DNA of 64,000 bases from Rudaea cellulosilytica DSM 22992 (GTDB lineage: Bacteria; Pseudomonadota; Gammaproteobacteria; Xanthomonadales; Rhodanobacteraceae). Of the stretch, positions 59,137 through 64,000 are shown piece by piece. Position numbers and translations under genes: made by a program. How positions within the stretch are numbered: the stretch's first letter is position 1; each line of letters starts with the position of its first letter. Location: assembly GCF_000378125.1 (NCBI RefSeq), contig NZ_KB899241.1:347652-411651 (forward strand), read 5' to 3'. The notes under the pieces were generated by a model, which worked only from the letters and a program-made list of their open reading frames with translations, did not search any database and was not told where the DNA came from.

Positions 59137-59887
59137 GTGCGTCGTCGCCGAAGACGAACCGCTGCTGCGCGAGTCGCTTGTCGGCCTGCTGCGCGAAGTC
59201 TGGCCGCAGCTCGACATCGTCGCCGAGTGCGAGGACGGCGGCGAGGCGCTGGAAGCAATCGCCGAGCATCAGCCCGATGTTGCTTTTCTCGACATCCGCA
59301 TGCCGGGGCTGACCGGGCTCGAAGTCGCCGCGGCCAGCGCCGACGCGAGTCCGCAAACGCAGATCGTCTTCGTCACTGCTTACAACCAGTACGCGATCGA
59401 TGCCTTCGACAAGGGTGCGGTCGATTACCTGTTGAAACCGATCGCGCGCGATCGCCTCGCCGCAACGGTCGCGCGCCTGCAGGCACGCAGTGCAAGCGAC
59501 GCGGGCGCGCTTGCTGCGGTCATCCGCCAGCTCGGCATCGTGCCACACGTGGCCGACAAGCCGCCGCTGGTCTGGATCACCGCGAGCACGGGCAAGGAAA
59601 CCAAGCTGATCCTGGTCGACGACGTGGCCTATTTCCAGGCTGACAACAAGTACACAGTCGTGATGACCAAGGACGGCGAAGCACTGCTGCGCACGCCGAT
59701 CCGCGAGCTGCTCGGCCTGCTCGATCCGACCGTGTTCAAGCAGATCCACCGCGCGACCATCGTCAACCTCAAGGCGATCGCCTCGATCGTGCGCGACGAC
59801 ACCGGCCGCGGCACGGTGAAGCTGAAGACGCGGCCGGAGACGCTGACCGTGAGTCAGCCGTTCATGACCCTGTTCCGTTCGATGTAA
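59129..59887 (+). CDS. LytTR-family response regulator
   Basis: 252 residues from ATG 59129-59131. The receiver domain has acidic residues VVAEDEPLLRE, phospho-acceptor Asp in VAFLDIRMPGLTG, VTAYNQYAIDAF and the Lys in VDYLLKPI. A C-terminal LytTR DNA-binding domain follows (LVDDVAYFQADNKYTVVMT, FKQIHRATIVNLKAIASIV). The long open frame upstream is inside the kinase gene. Target genes are not evident; the neighbouring EF-hand, lipoprotein and hydrolase genes are candidates. Confidence 0.94.
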   Translation: MPKCVVAEDEPLLRESLVGLLREVWPQLDIVAECEDGGEALEAIAEHQPDVAFLDIRMPGLTGLEVAAASADASPQTQIVFVTAYNQYAIDAFDKGAVDYLLKPIARDRLAATVARLQARSASDAGALAAVIRQLGIVPHVADKPPLVWITASTGKETKLILVDDVAYFQADNKYTVVMTKDGEALLRTPIRELLGLLDPTVFKQIHRATIVNLKAIASIVRDDTGRGTVKLKTRPETLTVSQPFMTLFRSM

Positions 59888-59909
59888 CGCTCCCTACCGA
59901 GATCCGACC

Positions 59910-60293
59910 ATGCGCCCGATAGCCTTCATCGCCACGCTGCCCCTGATCCTCGCCGGTTGCAACTATGCGCCCAGCACCTCGATCACCACGACGACGGTCA
60001 ACGGCGTCGATGTGCTCGACTCGGCCATTCGCGAATCGACGCCGGGCATTACCCAATTCGCCTGCAACGAGAGCGCGAGCGGACATTGCTACTACGCGGT
60101 GTTCACGAGCGACTGCCACGACGACGGCAAGGATGCGCGCGCAAGCACCTGCACGACGCACCGCATCGCGGATTTCACCCTTGCCAAGGGCGAGTCAAAG
60201 TCGCTTAGCGGCCTGCCCGCCAGCTACAAGCACTGCGTCGCGCGTACGATGCCGACGCCCCCGTATTGCGCAACGGCAACGCAAGGCGGATAG
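59910..60293 (+). CDS. Small lipoprotein of unknown function
   Basis: 127 residues with a lipoprotein signal MRPIAFIATLPLILAGCNY (lipobox LAGC). The mature part has six further cysteines (QFACNES, GHCYYAVF, SDCHDDG, STCTTH, HCVA, YCAT), so disulfide bonds are likely. It starts 23 bases after the LytTR regulator and may share its transcript. I do not recognise a family. Confidence 0.75.
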   Translation: MRPIAFIATLPLILAGCNYAPSTSITTTTVNGVDVLDSAIRESTPGITQFACNESASGHCYYAVFTSDCHDDGKDARASTCTTHRIADFTLAKGESKSLSGLPASYKHCVARTMPTPPYCATATQGG

Positions 60294-60440
60294 GCGGCAA
60301 ACCGGATGCGCGCCCGATAGCTCACCGCAGCAGCAGCCACGCGGCTTGCCTGTTCCGCGAACAGGGTTCGGCATGTGATGCCGCTCGCAGTAGCCGGAAA
60401 GGGATCGAGTCGGCCATTCTTTTCCAAAAGGTTACGACTC

Positions 60441-61931
60441 ATGCGCCTGGCTTCGCTCCTCGCAACAATGCTGTTCGCATCGACTGCCTTCGGCCAGCCC
60501 TCAACCACGCACGAGCGCGGCAGGATAGATGCCTTCGTGCAGAAAGAAATGCGGGAACGCCACATCCCCGGGATGCAGGTGGCCGTAGTCCAGCACGGGA
60601 AGCTGGTCCTGACGCGCGCCTATGGCCTCGCGGATGTCCAACATTCCATTCCTGTGACCCCGAGAACGCCGTTTTCGATTGCATCCATCACCAAGGCCTT
60701 TACCGGGGTGGCTGTCATGCAACTCGTGGAGGAAGGAAAGCTGGATCTCGATGCACCGGTTTCGCGATACCTCGACAACCTCCCCCTGTCGTGGCGGCCG
60801 GTGACGCTGCGCCAGCTGCTGACGCACGTTTCCGGCATACCCGACATCGTTGATCAAAAGAGCGGAAAACTCGTGCGGGACAGCGACCCGGAGGCCTTTG
60901 TCAGCGAAGCCAATACCTTGCCTATGGAATTCGCTCGCGGGGAGAGATTCAGCTACAACCAGACGAATTATCTGCTTCTCGGCAAAATCATCGAAAAAGC
61001 CGGCGGCCAACCGTTCGTGCAGTTCGTGACTCGCAGGCAATTCGATGTCGCCGATATGCGAAACACCCAATTCGGCGGCTTCTCGGACATCATCAAGGAT
61101 CGAGCCCAGCCTTATACGCTGCAGCGCATCGCCACCGGCAACGGCGATGCGGACGTGCCGATGAATATTTTCTACGAATCGGTGCCTGCCCTACTGCCCG
61201 CGAACGGGATCAACACTTCTGCCGAGCAAGTCGCCAACTGGATCATCGCTCTCCAGCACGGGCGATTGCTAAGAAAGGAAGGCAGTCTGAGCACGATGTG
61301 GACGCCCGGCGTACTCAACAACGGATCCCATGGCGGTTTTGGAGGGCCCCTGAACGGCTACGCGTTGGGCTGGCCGGTGATCGTCCGTACCGCGCACAAA
61401 GCCGTGGCGCCGATCGGAGGAAATTGGTCCGCGTTTTTCATCTACCCGGACGACGATCTGTCCGTGGTGATTCTGACCAACTTGCAGGGTTCCCATCCCG
61501 AGGCCTTCGTCGACGAGGTGGCCGGCTATTTCGTTGCGGACATCCGCGATGCGGTTGGCTTCGGCGTACCCCGCCTCATCCGCGAGCTCGAAGGCGAGTT
61601 GACGAAGGCAGGCTTCGACCATGCCCTCGACATCGTCAACGATTCCCGACACGCGGCGGCAAAGAATCAGTTGCGCGAGGAAGATGTCAACGCCTGGGGA
61701 TACAGGCTGCGCGGACAGGGGCGGCAGGCTCAGGCCCTGGAAATATTCAAACTGAATGTCGTTCTGTTCCCGCAGAGCGCCAACACCTACGACAGCTTGG
61801 CCGACGCGTACGAAGGACTCGGCGAGCAGAGCCTGGCCATCGACAACTACAGGCGGTCACTGGCATTGAATCCCAAAAATCGGAATGCCGCGGAGCGCCT
61901 GAAGGCTCTCGGATCCGGCCCTGCCGAATAG
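60441..61931 (+). CDS. Serine hydrolase (class C beta-lactamase family) with TPR-like C-terminus
   Basis: 496 residues from ATG 60441-60443, which follows AAAAGG and starts the signal peptide (MRLASLLATMLFASTAFG). The beta-lactamase domain has SITK (catalytic Ser-x-x-Lys); the YxN position reads YNQ within FSYNQTNYLLLG, so Gln replaces the usual Asn. A final ~85 residues (LRGQGRQAQALEIFKLNVVLFPQSANTYDSLADAYEGLGEQSLAIDNYRRSLALNP in part) form about two tetratricopeptide repeats. Periplasmic location is expected. The substrate is unknown. It is a second, distant relative of the gene at 55387. Confidence 0.9.
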   Translation: MRLASLLATMLFASTAFGQPSTTHERGRIDAFVQKEMRERHIPGMQVAVVQHGKLVLTRAYGLADVQHSIPVTPRTPFSIASITKAFTGVAVMQLVEEGKLDLDAPVSRYLDNLPLSWRPVTLRQLLTHVSGIPDIVDQKSGKLVRDSDPEAFVSEANTLPMEFARGERFSYNQTNYLLLGKIIEKAGGQPFVQFVTRRQFDVADMRNTQFGGFSDIIKDRAQPYTLQRIATGNGDADVPMNIFYESVPALLPANGINTSAEQVANWIIALQHGRLLRKEGSLSTMWTPGVLNNGSHGGFGGPLNGYALGWPVIVRTAHKAVAPIGGNWSAFFIYPDDDLSVVILTNLQGSHPEAFVDEVAGYFVADIRDAVGFGVPRLIRELEGELTKAGFDHALDIVNDSRHAAAKNQLREEDVNAWGYRLRGQGRQAQALEIFKLNVVLFPQSANTYDSLADAYEGLGEQSLAIDNYRRSLALNPKNRNAAERLKALGSGPAE

Positions 61932-61962
61932 CGGCGCGCGGTTCCGCCACTACACGCGCCCT

Positions 61963-61994
61963 TGGAGCTTTTGCTCCAGCCAATCGGGTAAAAT
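61963..61994 (+). promoter_or_regulatory. Hairpin and probable -10 upstream of etfBA
   Basis: TGGAGC-tttt-GCTCCA (61963-61978) may end the upstream transcript. GGGTAAAATC just after it contains a -10-like TAAAAT (61989-61994), 56 bases before the etfB ATG. No -35 is evident. Confidence 0.4.
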
Positions 61995-62049
61995 CGCCTT
62001 CCCCTCCGCTACGCCTGCGTACGGAACCCACCAGGGAAGTCAGCACTCG

Positions 62050-62796
62050 ATGAAAATTCTTGTCGGCTACAAGCGCGTCGTCGATTACAACGTGCGCATC
62101 CAGGTCAAGCCGGACGGTTCCGGCGTTGTCACGGAAGGCGTCAAGCTGTCGGCCAACCCGTTCGACGACATCGCGCTCGAAGAAGCGCTGCGCCTGCGGG
62201 AGAAAGGCATCGCGAGCGAAGTCGTCGTCGCCACGATCGCGCCGGCCGACGCCCAGGCGCATCTGCGCAACGGCCTCGCCATGGGCGCGAACCGCGCGAT
62301 CCATGTCGTCACGGGAGATGCCGTGCAGCCGCTCACCGCGGCGCGCGTGTTTCTCAAGCTGATCGAGAAGGAACAACCGCAGATCGTGATCCTCGGCAAG
62401 CAGGCGATCGACGACGACTGCAACCAGACCGGGCAGATGCTCGCCGCGCTGTGGGACCGGCCGCAGGCGACGTTCGCCTCGAAGGTCGAAGTATCCGGCA
62501 ACGCGGCCAAGGTCACGCGCGAAGTCGACGCGGGCCTGGAAACGATCGAAGTCGATCTGCCTGCGGTGATCACCACCGACCTGCGCTTGAACGAGCCGCG
62601 CTTCATCAAGCTGCCGGACATCATGAAGGCCAAGTCCAAGCCGCTGGAGACGCTGCAACTCGCCGATCTCGGCGTCGCCTCGGGCGATACGCTGAAGACC
62701 ACGAACTACGCGCCGCCGGCCAAGCGCAGCAAGGGCGTGATGGTGAAGGACGCCGCCGAACTCGTCGCGGCGCTGAAAACCAAAGGACTCCTGTGA
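62050..62796 (+). CDS. etfB: Electron transfer flavoprotein beta subunit
   Basis: 248 residues. With EtfA it forms the soluble FAD/AMP heterodimer that carries electrons from acyl-CoA dehydrogenases to ETF-quinone oxidoreductase. Family blocks: MKILVGYKRVVDYNVRI, NPFDDIALEEALRL, VILGKQAIDDDCNQTGQMLAALWDRPQATFASKVE and LPAVITTDLRLNEPRFIKLPDIMKAKSKPL, each complete. The stop shares one base with the etfA start (TGATG). Confidence 0.97.
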   Translation: MKILVGYKRVVDYNVRIQVKPDGSGVVTEGVKLSANPFDDIALEEALRLREKGIASEVVVATIAPADAQAHLRNGLAMGANRAIHVVTGDAVQPLTAARVFLKLIEKEQPQIVILGKQAIDDDCNQTGQMLAALWDRPQATFASKVEVSGNAAKVTREVDAGLETIEVDLPAVITTDLRLNEPRFIKLPDIMKAKSKPLETLQLADLGVASGDTLKTTNYAPPAKRSKGVMVKDAAELVAALKTKGLL

Positions 62797-63740
62797 TGAG
62801 CAAAGTTCTGATTATTGCCGAACACCTGAACGGCAAACTCAATCCGAGCACCGCACGCTGCGTGAGCTGCGCGCAGGCGATCAAAGCGGACAGCATCGAC
62901 GTCCTCGTGCTCGCCGATACGCCTGACGCCATCGGCGCGGAAGCGGCCAAGATCCAGGGCGTATCGAAAGTCCTGACAGTTGCCAATCCGGTGAACGCGC
63001 ATGCGCTCGCGGCGATCTATGCGCCGCAGATCGTCGCAGCCGCGAAGAATGGTTATACCCACGTGCTCGCACCGTCGACCACGTTCGGCAAGGACGTCGC
63101 GCCGCGCGTCGCCGCGTTGCTCGGGGTAGCTCAAGTCAGCGACATCATAAGCGTGGTCGATGCGCACACATTCACGCGCCCGATTTACGCAGGCAACGCG
63201 ATCATCACCGTGCAAGCGCCGGCGGACCAGATTCTCGTCGCGACCGTGCGTACGGCGTCGTGGCCGGCCGCTGCGAATGGCGGCAACGCGCCGATCGAGG
63301 CGCTCACCGTCGGCGTCGAATTGCCGAGCCACACGCGCTTCGTCGAACTTGCGCAGGGGTCGAGCGAACGCCCGGATCTGCAGAGCGCCTCCAAGGTCGT
63401 CTCCGGCGGTCGCGGCGTCGGTTCGGCGGAGAACTTCGCGATCATCTTCAAGCTCGCCGACAAGCTCGGCGCGGCCGTAGGCGCCTCGCGCGCCGCGGTC
63501 GATGCGGGCTACGTGCCGAGCGACCTGCAGGTCGGCCAGACCGGCAAGATCATCGCACCGCAACTGTACATGGCGATCGGCATTTCCGGCGCGATCCAGC
63601 ATCTGACCGGAATCAAGGACGCCGGTACGATCGTCGCGATCAACAAGGACGCCGAGGCGCCAATCTTCGAGATCGCCGACATCGGCCTCGTCGGCGACCT
63701 GTTCAAGATCATTCCGGAACTCGAAGCGGCGTTGGGTTGA
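62796..63740 (+). CDS. etfA: Electron transfer flavoprotein alpha subunit
   Basis: 314 residues from ATG 62796-62798 ([15 protein letters not shown]). The C-terminal FAD-binding domain is complete: [76 protein letters not shown] in part. Works with EtfB in fatty-acid and amino-acid oxidation. The long upstream open frame lies inside etfB and is rejected. Confidence 0.97.
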   Translation: MSKVLIIAEHLNGKLNPSTARCVSCAQAIKADSIDVLVLADTPDAIGAEAAKIQGVSKVLTVANPVNAHALAAIYAPQIVAAAKNGYTHVLAPSTTFGKDVAPRVAALLGVAQVSDIISVVDAHTFTRPIYAGNAIITVQAPADQILVATVRTASWPAAANGGNAPIEALTVGVELPSHTRFVELAQGSSERPDLQSASKVVSGGRGVGSAENFAIIFKLADKLGAAVGASRAAVDAGYVPSDLQVGQTGKIIAPQLYMAIGISGAIQHLTGIKDAGTIVAINKDAEAPIFEIADIGLVGDLFKIIPELEAALG

Positions 63741-63904
63741 TCGATCCCGCCGCGGGTCGAGAACCCGGGACGGCGCGCGAAGCCCACTGCTGGCAAAGCG
63801 TGGGCGCGGCGGCTTGTGTCCGGCGTTCACGTTCGATCGTGCGTACGCTGCGAAAAAACCGTTCGGCAACATGATGTGAGACGCCAGGGTTCCCTGCGCT
63901 GATT

Positions 63905-63910
63905 TATAAT
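63905..63910 (+). promoter_or_regulatory. Probable -10 of the last, truncated gene
   Basis: Consensus TATAAT 35 bases upstream of the TTG start of the right-edge gene. No good -35 is seen. The rest of 63741-63945 shows no gene. Confidence 0.4.
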
Positions 63911-63945
63911 CGGTGCCAGCCAGGCCACTGCATAGGGAATGTCGC

Positions 63946-64000
63946 TTGAACACCCAACGCCCCATCTGGGAACCGAGCAAGGAGCGCATCGAACGCGCGA
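63946..64000 (+). CDS. Start of a probable acyl-CoA (acetoacetyl-CoA) synthetase, cut by window edge
   Basis: A TTG at 63946-63948, with AGGGA seven bases upstream, opens a frame reading NTQRPIWEPSKERIERA to the edge. The P-(I/L)-W-x-P-S-x-E-R-I pattern is the usual N-terminus of acetoacetyl-CoA synthetases. An ATG at 63939 in another frame has no proper ribosome site spacing. Only 18 residues are visible, so the call is tentative. Position beside etfBA fits acyl-CoA metabolism. Confidence 0.4.
   Translation, partial: MNTQRPIWEPSKERIERA

Overview
The window is high-GC DNA that looks like one contiguous chromosomal segment of a gammaproteobacterium. The pilMNOPQ-mrcA neighbourhood, Oar-like TonB receptor, bifunctional SpoT, type B L31, LytS/LytTR pair and frequent GTG/TTG starts suggest the Lysobacterales (Xanthomonadales), perhaps Rhodanobacteraceae. 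That placement is inferred from gene content and was not tested by any search. I see no rRNA, tRNA, CRISPR array, insertion sequence or prophage. Coding density is high, with many 1-8 bp start/stop overlaps.

Layout. 1-5683 (minus): a cut-off secreted Ig-like protein, then the type IV pilus assembly genes pilQ, pilP, pilO, pilN and pilM, read from pilM to pilQ. 5957-9108 (plus): penicillin-binding protein 1A and a conserved protein of unknown role. 9200-10492 (minus): citrate synthase. 10732-14298 (minus): a large secreted protein with nine 87-residue repeats and a C-terminal sorting-like tail. Its leader can fold in two mutually exclusive ways, and it is divergent from a NarL-type two-component pair (14579-17259). 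17359-26306: L31 type B, an MscK-like channel, a nucleoside hydrolase, a 2OG-Fe(II) oxygenase, a polytopic membrane protein, and a divergent Lrp regulator/alanine dehydrogenase pair. 26369-31636 (minus): rpoZ-spoT-ridA-recG. 31993: mlaA. 32835-41126: a probable glycan-uptake locus with a DeoR/AgaR-like regulator, an amidohydrolase remnant, an Oar-like TonB receptor, a DUF5077/DUF3472-type protein and a GH36-like glycosidase. 41224-44330 (minus): mlaFEDCB, which with mlaA gives a complete outer-membrane lipid asymmetry system. 44451-46532 (minus): yicC-gmk-nudK. 46699-49385 (plus): rph-rdgB-hemW-CPXCG protein. 49464-51632: a cobalamin riboswitch and BtuB-like receptor. 51777: pepQ.

53274-61931 is the most accessory-looking part. 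It starts with a predicted Tat-exported protein whose helical domain resembles the pore-forming domain of insecticidal Cry delta-endotoxins. A class C beta-lactamase-fold hydrolase, an EF-hand protein, a LytS/LytTR two-component pair, a small lipoprotein and a second serine hydrolase with C-terminal TPR-like repeats follow. 62050-63740 is etfBA, and the right edge cuts a probable acyl/acetoacetyl-CoA synthetase.

Main items for follow-up are the Cry-like protein (53274-55319), the possible RNA switch in front of the repeat protein (14299-14449), the repeat protein itself, and the glycan locus with its TTTCA-repeat operator and in-frame-deleted amidohydrolase.
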